From the IMG/VR virus record IMGVR_UViG_3300027509_000002, positions 64,001 to 98,965 of that record: a stretch of DNA of 34,965 nucleotides; one strand, given 5' to 3'. The notes under the pieces were generated by a model. It had not been told where the DNA came from and did no database searches. It saw only the letters and a list, made by a program, of their open reading frames with translations. Below are positions 12,768 to 21,504 of the stretch, in pieces. Numbering within the stretch: the stretch's first letter is position 1; each line of letters opens with the position of its first letter. The DNA is from a virus. The position numbers and the translations under genes are program-made.

Positions 12768-13154
12768 TTAATGGTTAAATGTGTGCTTTAATTGTTTTAG
12801 AACTGTTTTTAAATGTTTCTTATTGTCATACATATTTATGAATTGCTTAGAAGGATCTGTAACGGTAAACAATGCCTTGCTAAAGAATCCATTGAAAAAT
12901 CTGGATTGCGTTTCACAAAGCATCTCTAAACAGTCTTCTTTAGAAGTCATAAGGCCACATAGCCATTCATCTTCACGTTTCTCTAATAAGACATACGGGT
13001 GCTTAAATACTGGATGCATAAGTACATCACCAACTTTAGGAGTGTCTGGATTCATCTTTGTGCTTGATCCTGGTAGTGACCTGATCCATCCAATCAATTG
13101 CTCTTGATTTGGCATTTTTTCTTTTATTTTTTCTACAATTTCTAATTTATTCAT
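12768..13154 (-). CDS. possible PemK/MazF-fold protein, 128 aa
   Basis: The start is placed at 13154 because this ATG overlaps the upstream phosphoesterase stop (ATGA); an earlier in-frame ATG at 13202 lies within that gene. The middle section ('KVGDVLMHPVFKHPYVLLEK', 'LCGLMTSKEDC', 'QSRFFNGFFSKALFTV') has the order of short beta strands seen in PemK-like proteins (G-D-V, H-P-x-V-L, L-T/M-T-S, S-R-F-F). This is a weak resemblance by eye, and no antitoxin gene is evident. It could equally be a distant small nucleic-acid-binding protein. Confidence 0.5.
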   Translation of the reverse strand: MNKLEIVEKIKEKMPNQEQLIGWIRSLPGSSTKMNPDTPKVGDVLMHPVFKHPYVLLEKREDEWLCGLMTSKEDCLEMLCETQSRFFNGFFSKALFTVTDPSKQFINMYDNKKHLKTVLKQLKHTFNH

Positions 13155-13852
13155 ATCTCTATAAATATTGGGGGGTTTACGCATTTGTATTGCAAATTGC
13201 AATTAGATGCATTAATAAATTTAGTTCTTACTCCATCAATCATTTTAAGTCCATAATTAAATACATTTGATTCATCGTGTATATGTCCAAATAAACTGTA
13301 TTCTGGATTCACGTCTCTAATGCGATTTAAGAGACTTTTACAGCCCACTTGCTCATAACGCCTCATCTCTATGGATTCAGTTAAGTCAAGTATGCCTTTA
13401 GGTGGCCCATGCGTTACAACGATGTCAATATTGTCTGGAATAATTTGTTTCCATATTCTATCCAGCTTGTTACGTGCTTTATTATAAGCCCAGCCAGTTC
13501 CAAAAGTAGGTGTATAAGGAGAGCCAAAAATCCTAACATCAGGTTGCCCATTATTCGGTCTTGAAATTTCGATAGTTTCATTTATTAAAAAGTCAATTGT
13601 TTTAAATTGTGTGGGATGTATGAATCCATGTTGTATAGAGGTGTCATGATTCCCAGGCACGAATATCTTATGATCTATATCCAATCCCTCATACCATCTC
13701 AAAAATTCCATCATGGGATGCTGATTAAAAGCTGGACTCTTATGATTGGCAGCATCACCACAGTGGATTATGACATCTGGTTTACCAGAAAGTATTTGTT
13801 CAGTCAAGTCTTGATGTTTTTCATGAGTATCGGATATTACGCAAATTTTCAT
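13151..13852 (-). CDS. calcineurin-like metallophosphoesterase
   Basis: The start is set at 13852, twelve codons into the longest open frame, because 'MKICVISDTH' is the usual beginning of the family and a -7 box lies just upstream. The 233-residue product has the full metal-site series: D8 and H10 ('SDTH'), D33 ('HCGD'), 'GNHD' (67-70), H148 ('THGPP') and 'GHIH' (189-192). This is the UPF0046-like or YfcE-like class of small phosphodiesterases or phosphatases. The natural substrate is unknown; 2'-3' cyclic phosphate or cyclic nucleotide cleavage is possible. It heads the operon that runs to 12025, and the next gene starts in an ATGA overlap. Confidence 0.9.
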   Translation of the reverse strand: MKICVISDTHEKHQDLTEQILSGKPDVIIHCGDAANHKSPAFNQHPMMEFLRWYEGLDIDHKIFVPGNHDTSIQHGFIHPTQFKTIDFLINETIEISRPNNGQPDVRIFGSPYTPTFGTGWAYNKARNKLDRIWKQIIPDNIDIVVTHGPPKGILDLTESIEMRRYEQVGCKSLLNRIRDVNPEYSLFGHIHDESNVFNYGLKMIDGVRTKFINASNCNLQYKCVNPPIFIEI

Positions 13853-13861
13853 ACCATATAT

Positions 13862-13898
13862 TTCGCCAAATATACATATTTTTGACAATTTTGGCGAA
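13862..13898 (-). promoter_or_regulatory. operator-like inverted repeat over the metallophosphoesterase promoter
   Basis: TTCGCCAAA (13862-13870) and TTTGGCGAA (13890-13898) are perfect 9-base inverted arms with a 19-base spacer. Read on the minus strand, one arm overlaps the -7 box TATATTTG (13867-13874) and the other lies near the -33 position, where no TTTG is present. This layout fits binding by a dimeric regulator. Confidence 0.6.
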
Positions 13899-13910
13899 CT
13901 ATGAATTGAT

Positions 13911-14123
13911 TTATCTATCAGTATTAAGAAATCTATCGTTTATTTTTTCCACCACTTCTTTAGTTTTTGATACCAGCATTAAAATGTAACCCCTGTGGGT
14001 ATTTAGTTCAACTAACTTGGACACCATTCCTACAACTTCTACCTTATCCTTTCCTGAGACATTAATAACAATTATATCTCCAAACTTATTTTCGATTAAT
14101 GCTATGTATTTTGCTTCACTCAT
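13911..14123 (-). CDS. hypothetical protein, 70 aa
   Basis: Small alpha/beta protein ('YIALIENKFGDIIVINVSG', 'RGYILMLVSKTKEVVEKI'), not recognised. It lies between the operator-like repeat (downstream) and an A/T-rich inverted repeat (upstream), so it is probably transcribed separately from the phosphoesterase operon. Its ATG is preceded by 'AGGAAATC' on the minus strand, a possible weak ribosome-binding site. Confidence 0.6.
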   Translation of the reverse strand: MSEAKYIALIENKFGDIIVINVSGKDKVEVVGMVSKLVELNTHRGYILMLVSKTKEVVEKINDRFLNTDR

Positions 14124-14149
14124 GATTTCCTGATTTTCTTATGTAAACA

Positions 14150-14171
14150 ATATTATAAAATATTATAATAT
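14150..14171. repeat. A/T-only inverted repeat in minus-strand intergenic spacer
   Basis: ATATTATAA (14150-14158) and TTATAATAT (14163-14171) are perfect 9-base arms around a 4-base loop. A 12-base palindrome AAATTATAATTT follows at 14190-14201, across the lysin stop codon. With no G or C the hairpin is weak; a protein site or simple A/T drift are alternatives. Confidence 0.4.
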
Positions 14172-14192
14172 GAAGCAAGTAATTATAATAAA

Positions 14193-14585
14193 TTATAATT
14201 TAATATTTTTTAATTTACTGATATACAGTGTATCTTCTGCATATCTTTTACAACTATCACTATCTCTATAGATGCATTTTAAAAAAGAATAATAGTCACC
14301 ATCACAATAATGGGCGTATTGCCATCTCTTATACCATCTAATAGACTCTTTCCAAGATGTAAAGGTAAGATACTGCCCTTTGCCATTAGTAGCACCAAAA
14401 AGATTCTTGCGATGTGTAAATGAGTATGAGGTGAAGTGTCCTGTTTCTAGTACGGCCTGTTTATACACAATATCAGGATTCTTGATACCTTGCATCTCTA
14501 TGAAGCAGTAAATATCCATTCTATCCTGTGCTTTAAGAGGGGAAGTGAGATAAAAAAGCATGATTATCGCTAGGGATCTTTTCAT
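14193..14585 (-). CDS. secreted glucosaminidase-type peptidoglycan hydrolase (endolysin candidate)
   Basis: Start chosen at 14585, residue 41 of the longest frame, because 'MKRSLAIIMLFYLTSPLKAQ' is a good Sec signal peptide with a plausible cleavage after Ala19 or Gln20. The mature part (~110 residues) has the FlgJ/Bacteroidetes glucosaminidase core: 'NPDIVYKQAVLETGHF' with the probable catalytic E47, then 'NLFGATNGKGQY', then 'SWKESIRWYKRWQ'. It would hydrolyse glycan strands in the periplasm, either for lysis or for DNA entry. It is transcribed opposite to the surrounding tail genes and diverges from the chaperone gene at 14687. The short length and export signal suggest a signal-type endolysin. 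Confidence 0.75.
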   Translation of the reverse strand: MKRSLAIIMLFYLTSPLKAQDRMDIYCFIEMQGIKNPDIVYKQAVLETGHFTSYSFTHRKNLFGATNGKGQYLTFTSWKESIRWYKRWQYAHYCDGDYYSFLKCIYRDSDSCKRYAEDTLYISKLKNIKL

Positions 14586-14653
14586 AACTGGTGTAAAATT
14601 AATCATTATATAGATACAAGTCAAAAAGATTAGTGTTTTTCGACTTCCTTTAA

Positions 14654-14664
14654 TTATTTTTATA
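14654..14664 (+). promoter_or_regulatory. late-type promoter motif TTATTTTTATA before tail chaperone operon
   Basis: Exact motif ending 22 bases before the ATG at 14687, in the divergent spacer between the lysin and the first tail assembly gene. Confidence 0.5.
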
Positions 14665-14686
14665 CATAACATTAAACACAAATTGT

Positions 14687-15070
14687 ATGCAATTTCCAGA
14701 TTCACAGATTGAAATTACCGTAAAGGACAGAAAATTTACCATTGATTACCCAAATACGGGTCAACTCATTGATATTGAACGAATGAAAGCTACTATAGCA
14801 GGAGGTCGATATGAATCAATAGCTAAACAAGGCTCTAATTCTAGTACTTATTCTAAGTTTTTAATTGACATGACATCGTTTTTTAACGTATTGTGTCCAC
14901 AATTAATTGAGTCATTAAAAGTGTCTTCATTATTAGAGCTAAAGGCTCAGGACAGTAACATGTTACTTAGAATATATGTTAAAGATATTTTACCATGGTT
15001 AATGAAGTGGGAAGATTTACTTTCATCTGATCCAGAAGAAACAGTGAATGAAGAAGCAGGAGAAGAGTAA
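14687..15070 (+). CDS. putative tail assembly chaperone, 127 aa
   Basis: The small protein directly upstream of the tape measure is usually a tail assembly chaperone in phages. This one has a beta-strand N-terminus ('DSQIEITVKDRKFTIDYPN'), a helical body and a Glu-rich end, and would be consistent. Assignment rests on gene order, not on a recognised motif. It starts 22 bases after a late-type promoter motif and overlaps the next gene by 23 bases in a different frame. Confidence 0.6.
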   Translation: MQFPDSQIEITVKDRKFTIDYPNTGQLIDIERMKATIAGGRYESIAKQGSNSSTYSKFLIDMTSFFNVLCPQLIESLKVSSLLELKAQDSNMLLRIYVKDILPWLMKWEDLLSSDPEETVNEEAGEE

Positions 15071-15389
15071 TATAGAGCTACTTAAAAGATTTATTGTAGG
15101 TTGGAACAATACGTTCCCCTACGATAAATTATTTCGCAATAAGTACAAGATACCATTCAATAGCTCAAAGCATCGTGAATTGTCTCAAATAGATATTTAT
15201 ACAGAAATATTAGAAGACAAAATGATGGAGAAACATTATAGTGATCAAGAAAACAAAAGAGCGTTACTTGATAGTTATAAGGAAACTGGTGAATTCTTAT
15301 TAGATAAAGATCATGATTGGTCAGAAGAAGATAAGGACGATGCATTTGACAAGCTAATGGCAAGTGTGAAACAAATGAATGATAAGTAA
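15048..15389 (+). CDS. putative second tail assembly chaperone, 113 aa
   Basis: Helical, highly charged protein with no recognised domain. It starts at an ATG 23 bases inside the previous gene, shifted by one base relative to it. Pairs of overlapping chaperone frames before the tape measure are typical (lambda G/T-like), where the second is made by frameshift; here a proper ATG is present and I see no standard slippery heptamer, so independent initiation is the simpler reading. Its stop overlaps the tape measure start (TAATG). Confidence 0.55.
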   Translation: MKKQEKSNIELLKRFIVGWNNTFPYDKLFRNKYKIPFNSSKHRELSQIDIYTEILEDKMMEKHYSDQENKRALLDSYKETGEFLLDKDHDWSEEDKDDAFDKLMASVKQMNDK

Positions 15390-17341
15390 TGGCTGAAAGC
15401 AAAAAAATAATATTTGAAGGTGTAGATAAAGGTGTCTCATCTTTTTACGACAAGATTCAGAAAAGAGCTTCTGAGGCCAACAATTCTATTATTCGTGATG
15501 CTAAAAAGCATAGTGAGTCTCTAAAAGAGCAATTGCGTTTTATGGAAGATTCCATAAAGGCTATTGAAAAACAAAATAATTTATACGAGAAACAACAAAG
15601 GTTACTCTTACAAGGTGGTCAACAAAGAGAATTGGCTGGTGCTCGTACACAGTCACAAAAAGATGAAATATCTGCTTCATACTCACAGAAGTTTTCAGGA
15701 TTAAAAGAAGACTCTAATTCAGATAAGACTATTGTAACAACGCTAAAACAGATGCTAGAAGTATCTAAAGAGCAATTACGAATAGATAATTCACAGGAGC
15801 ATATAAAAAAGCAGGAGCAAGCCCAAATCAATGATAGATGGGAAGCTCAAAGAAGCCTTTGGGAGCAAGAGGCTAAAGAAGATAAAGATGGCGTAAGAAG
15901 TAAGATTTCAAGGGCTAGGAGCTCTAATTTTGCAGGAATGTCTCAGCATGATAAAGACAAGCTGACATATCAAGAAAACATTGTAGGTGATCCAGCCCCA
16001 AAACAAAAGGGGGTATTTAAAGATGTACTGGCAGCCAACTTAGTTGCTGATGCCATTAAGAATATAATGGGTGGCTTAGGTCAGGTAGGCTCATCACTCG
16101 CTGGTGCTCAGGATGATACTAAGTTCATGGGTGCACTTTATGGCGGTATTGCTGGTGCAATACCATTTATGTCTGGAATAGCACCATCAATTCAGCAAGC
16201 AAAAGACAGAGAAGAAAACGCTAAAAAAGAACAGCAAATGTCTCGTCTAAAAACCAGAATGACGACTGGGGCTAATGTGGGTTCTGCTGTAGGGCTTGGT
16301 TTAACGGGTGCAGAAGCTAACGAATATGCATTACAGATAGCTACAGCACAGGGAAGCAATAAAGGGCTTAATAGCGGTGTTAGGAACTTAACTGGACTTA
16401 AATATGGCTATGGATTAGATGACAGTGATATAATGGGGCAATTATCCACAGGTCGTATGACGGGCACTGGTGGTGGTCAGAATATAGCCAATGTTATAAA
16501 TGCCATGAAGCGAAGCGGTGCTATTAAAGGCAATGACTATACTCAGTTATCAGAGATGCTAGGTACTCAGGATTCATTAGCTAGAGAATCGGCACAGAAT
16601 AAAAATTCACCTGATGCCAATATGATTACTGGCATTGTTTCTACGTTTGCTCAGATTGGAGGTCAATTTAAAGGAGAGAGAGCAAGTCCATCGATTAGTA
16701 AGATTAATTCAGCGTTGCAGAACCCAACTGATGACTTCAATAGAGCTCAAAACTTTGCTGCCCTAAGTGCTCTACCAGAAGCACAGGGGGCTAGTTATTT
16801 TGATATGATTCAAATGGAAGCTAAAGGACTAGAGCAAGAAGGCTTTTTTGGACAACGATTAAAGCAGATGCAAGAACAAACGGGTGGTGGAGATGATCTT
16901 TCTTTAGCTATCATGGAGGGTTTTGGATTGAATCCTGATGCAGCAGAAGATGTTAGAAGGGCTTTTGAGGTCGATCCTACACGATTTGATGAAATGTCAT
17001 TCAAAGATAATAAGTCAATAGAGGCTACGGTAGCAGGTCGTGTCGGAGAAATGGGCACGAGTGGCGTGTCAAGATATGAAGTGGCAGCAGCAGATATAGA
17101 ACAAAGTTTTTCAAATGGAGCTGCCGATGGTGTATTAAAGGCAGCAGAATATGCAGGAGCTAAGTTCTCAAAGACATTGATGGATGCATTTGTGGATGCA
17201 TTAGGAGGCAAATTTAAAGAAGACGTGAAGACAGTTAATCAGGATATTAAGAAGAACAAGGTTATTCACGGTGTAGCAATGACAGAAGACTTTAAAGCAG
17301 ATATAACTAAGATAGACCGCATGGGCATGGGTGCAAAATAA
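15389..17341 (+). CDS. tail tape measure protein
   Basis: A 650-residue protein placed between chaperones and hub. Residues about 1-190 are a charged coiled coil ('DAKKHSESLKEQLRFMEDSI', 'LEVSKEQLRIDNSQ'). The middle is Gly/Ala-rich with moderately hydrophobic stretches ('GALYGGIAGAIPFMSGIAPS', 'NVGSAVGLGLTGAEAN'), as in tape measures. It would set tail length and pass into the host during injection; at roughly 1.5 angstrom per residue the tail would be near 100 nm (estimate from known length rules). Short for a large myovirus. It begins in a TAATG overlap. Confidence 0.75.
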   Translation: MAESKKIIFEGVDKGVSSFYDKIQKRASEANNSIIRDAKKHSESLKEQLRFMEDSIKAIEKQNNLYEKQQRLLLQGGQQRELAGARTQSQKDEISASYSQKFSGLKEDSNSDKTIVTTLKQMLEVSKEQLRIDNSQEHIKKQEQAQINDRWEAQRSLWEQEAKEDKDGVRSKISRARSSNFAGMSQHDKDKLTYQENIVGDPAPKQKGVFKDVLAANLVADAIKNIMGGLGQVGSSLAGAQDDTKFMGALYGGIAGAIPFMSGIAPSIQQAKDREENAKKEQQMSRLKTRMTTGANVGSAVGLGLTGAEANEYALQIATAQGSNKGLNSGVRNLTGLKYGYGLDDSDIMGQLSTGRMTGTGGGQNIANVINAMKRSGAIKGNDYTQLSEMLGTQDSLARESAQNKNSPDANMITGIVSTFAQIGGQFKGERASPSISKINSALQNPTDDFNRAQNFAALSALPEAQGASYFDMIQMEAKGLEQEGFFGQRLKQMQEQTGGGDDLSLAIMEGFGLNPDAAEDVRRAFEVDPTRFDEMSFKDNKSIEATVAGRVGEMGTSGVSRYEVAAADIEQSFSNGAADGVLKAAEYAGAKFSKTLMDAFVDALGGKFKEDVKTVNQDIKKNKVIHGVAMTEDFKADITKIDRMGMGAK

Positions 17342-17346
17342 GTATT

Positions 17347-20300
17347 ATGGCAGAAAAAACGGAATATTATTTATACACAAACACGAATGCAAGTCATACG
17401 ACTGTAGGTGTGTTTTTAAGAGATCAGGCATCTATAGCATTTAATATAGGCTTAGATCCAAAAACATTGTTAGAATATACAGGATCAGATACAGATCAAA
17501 ATGGTAAGGTCATTTACGATACACTCTTTTCAGACGATAAGCAACTTGCTAGTAAATATAAAGATCAATTACTGAGTCCATCTGACTTTAGTGCTGAGAC
17601 ATTGAAGAACGTACCGTTTCCAATTGGAGCTAAAATAGCATTGCCATTTGATAAGATCGATGGTAGTTTTGGGGTGATTCAAAGCACCAATTTTATAGAT
17701 AGTGCTGATTATGAGGGATTTATGGCTAAAAAGCTATTTGATTTACTAAATGATAAATCGTATCGATCAGACACCGAAAACAGGGCTACATCAATCAATT
17801 CTGTTTCAGATATATTCAGTAATGTTTCTGTATGGGTGTGGAGTAGGGCACTAAGCACAGACATTAGTACAGGCAAAATGGAAGATGTATTGCTGGACAT
17901 TACACCATTTGTAGGTTCACTAAACACAAGTGTGACGGAAACGGGGGGTAATTTCACCTTTGATCTAGCACCAGCCTTGGCAGAATTTAATGGAGATTGG
18001 GGTATAGATTTAAAAAGCATTAAACGTACAGCCAACAATGAAGTAGTCTTAGATACTTTCTTTCACGTTCCAGATGAAAACAATAATCTAAAAAGAAGAT
18101 GTACATACTTTAAAAATGTATTGAGCCAAAACGATGTAGTGTTTTTAAGGTTCGAGAAACTAGAGGTGGAAAATGATCGATCTCCAATTGATTATTCTTT
18201 TGAAGTAGATAAGGCAGATCTACCTAATAAGGTATATGACATGATTGGCCTTATTGATAGTGTAGATGAAGATTTTGATGGAACATCGAATAATTTATCA
18301 CTTACGGTTACAGGTAGAGATTTGATAAAGTTATTTATAGAAGATGGTGTTTATTTTTACCCATTTGAATTCACAAGTGAATCAATGTTTGCTAATCTCA
18401 ATAGTAAATCGGGTGCTACCAGTGAGCAATTATTGAGGTTTAAGGGTCAAATAAGAAGTAGATTTCAGAACTTTCAAAGAAGCATTGATAGTACAATGAA
18501 GTATGTCATTAATGCATTATCTACGATTCAAATATGCTCGGACACGTTATTTAATGCGTATGGAGACAAGCGTACCAATGCCTATCAATTAACTACAGAT
18601 GAAAAAGTTAAAGAGGATCAAGCTAATAAGGATTTAGAAAAGAATAAACAAGAAACATATGCTCTTATTGAAAAGGCGAGAAAAAAAGATAGTCTGCGAA
18701 AATACAACAGTGTACCCAATATAGAAATATATCGACATATTGGTGATTTTTTGATAAGAGTCAAAGAGGGGGGTCATGCAATAGAAAAAGGCGGTAAGCT
18801 AGTGGGGTGGAAACCATTTAAGAATGACAATGAGTTCATTAGAAAACCGTCACGATTACCCTTTCAATTAGATAACGAACTGTATAGGGCAGCATATGGG
18901 TACAGAAGTGTAACTGGAAAAGTATTAACAAGTTCTGAAAAAGATAAGGAAAGTTTAGAATTTGCAGCAAATGTTAAGCGAGAGTGTGCGAAGATATTAA
19001 AAGAGATCAAGCGATTACGACAGGGCATTAAAGACATACCTTTAACAGATGAAGAACAAAACTACCGAGATACATTGGATGCTGCTGCAAACGCTACCTT
19101 AGATGGTGATGATGTAAACAGTGAAGATAGAAAAACATTGGATTTCAAGGCTGCTGCACAAGATATGAATGCTTTTCACAAGAAACAATTGGCAAAGGCT
19201 AGAGAACCGATTGATCAAATAAGCAATACAGCAGAAGTGTCAGGCGTATCAAATGTACAATTGAATGAAAAGATTCTGAACAGCAAGATAAATGCCATAC
19301 AAGATCTTGAAGATCAATATGATAGGCTAATGCGATCAAAGCCCTCCTTTGGTATTGTAGCTGTACCAGAGAACTTTGCAACAATGCCTAATACATTTGC
19401 TAAGCAAGCAATTCAAAAAGTATGGGAACAAATAAAGAATATTAATACTGTTAATAAAAATAGAGAGCTGGGTGCAGTAAGAGGTATTTGGCAAATCATA
19501 AAACTTACAGTAGATGACTCTGTAGCAAATAGAAGAATGTCGGATTCTAGCATTGGCAATGAGCACGGTTCATTATTAAATGCAATGAATAAGATATGTT
19601 TAAAGCCATTTGTTGAATTTTTTACAGATACATACGGTGATCAATTTAATTTGGTAGTGAGAAAACCGCCATTTGACAGAAAAAGTATAGTATCATACTT
19701 ACATAAATCGGTCAATTTTAAAGCAGATGAACCAGCTACTCAGATTTCGGACACTAATGACTTTAGTGCCTACAAAAGCATAGAAACTAGCCCTGAGTCA
19801 GATTCCATTGTTAGATCGGTGAAAGAATCAGATGTAATCTCTACATCTCTATCTTTTGACACAACAGCTTATTCATGGTATAAATTAGATATTTCCCCGA
19901 TATTACCTGGTACGACAAAACAAATGTCACAGGCGTTTTTAAAGGCAGTCTATTTTCCAGAATATGCAGAAATATTTGGTTCAAAGCCAATGGATAGAAT
20001 GACAAACTATATACCCTTTTATCCTGTTAAAGATAAGAATGAAAAGACCCCTAATGCGTATTTCATAAGACAAGGAATGCTGGATCTTCTTTATATGATA
20101 GAGTCCAGTGCCTATTTGCCTTTTACAAGAATGGGCACTATAGTTATTAATGGAGATCGTACTATAAAGCGTGGAAACTTTATCAAGCTAGAGTCCACAG
20201 GTGAGATATATTATGTAGATTCAGTATCAAATAACTTCACGATTAGTGACACCAATATAGATAGAACCACTACTTTACAGGTAAGCAGAGGTATGAGGGA

Positions 20301-20619
20301 AGACTATATTAAGGGCATCACTGTAGATGGCGTAAGATATTCGTATTTTGATTTATGCCATGTGCCTTATGACGAATCTGTGTTCAACAACAACAATAAA
20401 GATGCAACAAATTTTAGTGAAATGGTGGCATCTGACTGGCACGTGAATAAGCCAGTATTTAATTTCTTTGTCAAAGGATTACAGTGTTTACCTAAAGAAG
20501 AGGCTTTTAAATTCCTTGGTGGCGTACACGACAATACTCTTGGTAGAAATTTAGATGCCAAGGGCAATGACATTGATGACTTATCCTTTGACAGAACAAA
20601 CATATATAGAAGATTTTAA
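17347..20619 (+). CDS. large baseplate hub protein
   Basis: A 1090-residue protein following the tape measure. The N-terminal part contains a hub-like beta domain ('VWVWSRALSTDISTGKMEDV', 'SLNTSVTETGGNFTFDLAPA') and 'IDSVDEDFDGTSNNLSLTVT' followed by 'GRDLIKLFIED', a pattern of gpD/gp27-type tail hub proteins. A long helical insertion with coiled-coil character spans about residues 415-690. The end again matches hub proteins: 'GTIVINGDRTIKRGNFIKLE', 'YYVDSVSNNF', 'LQVSRGMREDYI'. It would form the ring that joins the tube to the central spike. The length is about three times the minimal hub, so it may carry added domains. Confidence 0.7.
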   Translation: MAEKTEYYLYTNTNASHTTVGVFLRDQASIAFNIGLDPKTLLEYTGSDTDQNGKVIYDTLFSDDKQLASKYKDQLLSPSDFSAETLKNVPFPIGAKIALPFDKIDGSFGVIQSTNFIDSADYEGFMAKKLFDLLNDKSYRSDTENRATSINSVSDIFSNVSVWVWSRALSTDISTGKMEDVLLDITPFVGSLNTSVTETGGNFTFDLAPALAEFNGDWGIDLKSIKRTANNEVVLDTFFHVPDENNNLKRRCTYFKNVLSQNDVVFLRFEKLEVENDRSPIDYSFEVDKADLPNKVYDMIGLIDSVDEDFDGTSNNLSLTVTGRDLIKLFIEDGVYFYPFEFTSESMFANLNSKSGATSEQLLRFKGQIRSRFQNFQRSIDSTMKYVINALSTIQICSDTLFNAYGDKRTNAYQLTTDEKVKEDQANKDLEKNKQETYALIEKARKKDSLRKYNSVPNIEIYRHIGDFLIRVKEGGHAIEKGGKLVGWKPFKNDNEFIRKPSRLPFQLDNELYRAAYGYRSVTGKVLTSSEKDKESLEFAANVKRECAKILKEIKRLRQGIKDIPLTDEEQNYRDTLDAAANATLDGDDVNSEDRKTLDFKAAAQDMNAFHKKQLAKAREPIDQISNTAEVSGVSNVQLNEKILNSKINAIQDLEDQYDRLMRSKPSFGIVAVPENFATMPNTFAKQAIQKVWEQIKNINTVNKNRELGAVRGIWQIIKLTVDDSVANRRMSDSSIGNEHGSLLNAMNKICLKPFVEFFTDTYGDQFNLVVRKPPFDRKSIVSYLHKSVNFKADEPATQISDTNDFSAYKSIETSPESDSIVRSVKESDVISTSLSFDTTAYSWYKLDISPILPGTTKQMSQAFLKAVYFPEYAEIFGSKPMDRMTNYIPFYPVKDKNEKTPNAYFIRQGMLDLLYMIESSAYLPFTRMGTIVINGDRTIKRGNFIKLESTGEIYYVDSVSNNFTISDTNIDRTTTLQVSRGMREDYIKGITVDGVRYSYFDLCHVPYDESVFNNNNKDATNFSEMVASDWHVNKPVFNFFVKGLQCLPKEEAFKFLGGVHDNTLGRNLDAKGNDIDDLSFDRTNIYRRF

Positions 20620-20624
20620 CTGCT

Positions 20625-21503
20625 ATGGTTAGTAAAAACAATATTGGATCTCGACATTCTTCTGGAATTGCATACGTTATAATACCAGAAGGAGTAGAAA
20701 GAAATAAATATGTTCGATTCTGTTATTCTACAGGAACGGTCAGCATTGTTATGGAAAATGGTGGCTTAATGGAAAACGTATTGATGTCCAAGCACTTATG
20801 GGATCACATTGTGTTTCCAGACACCACAGATACTTTAGGTAGCATGGTGTCGTGGAATAATATACCGAGTAACAATGCACCTGTGATCGTAGGGGTATTC
20901 AGTAAAAAAGGTGAAGTGATACAACAAGGGGAGGGGCAGGCTTCTTTTTATAGAGACAATAAACAAAATTCAGGTGATTTTACGGTTGATGAAAATACTG
21001 GTGATGTCTTTATAAACGCCAATGCTTTAGTGAGGGAAGGGGGTAATATTTATATTAAATCAAAAAATGGAGGGCTCGATAGCATTGTTAAAATAGCCTC
21101 TTCTGGCTCGATAGAGCTATCTTCACAACAATTTAGTATAGATGTATCAGATGAGCTTAATATTACCATAGACAATCCCGAAATTGATGAAAATAATACT
21201 ACGATAGCTTACAAAAAAGGCGAAGGTTTTACTTATGAAGATGAATTTGACAATAAAATTGAAATATCAGATGGCAAGGTGGACATCGACAGCGAAAATA
21301 TTAATTTGGGAGCAAGCGATGCTAATGAGTCAATGCTCTTGGGAGACACTACAGTAGATCTATTGCAAGATCTCATTGATATTTTATCAAAAACACAAGT
21401 GCCCACATCCATTGGTCCTCAATTTTTCATCAGTGCACCACAATTAGCTGCCCTTTTGCCCACACTAGAAAGTCTTAAAAGTAAAAAACATAAAATAGAA
21501 TAA
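20625..21503 (+). CDS. baseplate central spike protein (gpV/gp5-like)
   Basis: A 292-residue protein with an N-terminal OB-like region, a mid-section of regular polar beta strands ('DGKVDIDSENINLGASD' type), and the C-terminal layout common in spike/assembly V proteins: 'LLGDTTVDLLQDLIDIL', 'VPTSIGPQFF', 'LAALLPTLESLKSKKHKI'. It would form the trimeric membrane-puncturing needle below the hub. No lysozyme domain is seen. It starts five bases after the hub gene and is followed after one base by the next gene. Confidence 0.75.
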   Translation: MVSKNNIGSRHSSGIAYVIIPEGVERNKYVRFCYSTGTVSIVMENGGLMENVLMSKHLWDHIVFPDTTDTLGSMVSWNNIPSNNAPVIVGVFSKKGEVIQQGEGQASFYRDNKQNSGDFTVDENTGDVFINANALVREGGNIYIKSKNGGLDSIVKIASSGSIELSSQQFSIDVSDELNITIDNPEIDENNTTIAYKKGEGFTYEDEFDNKIEISDGKVDIDSENINLGASDANESMLLGDTTVDLLQDLIDILSKTQVPTSIGPQFFISAPQLAALLPTLESLKSKKHKIE

Positions 21504-21504
21504 T

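Noticed and set aside
13853-13888. Upstream start for the metallophosphoesterase
   Set aside because: It would put the -7 box and operator arm inside the coding sequence; the family normally begins at the MKICVISDTH methionine (13852).
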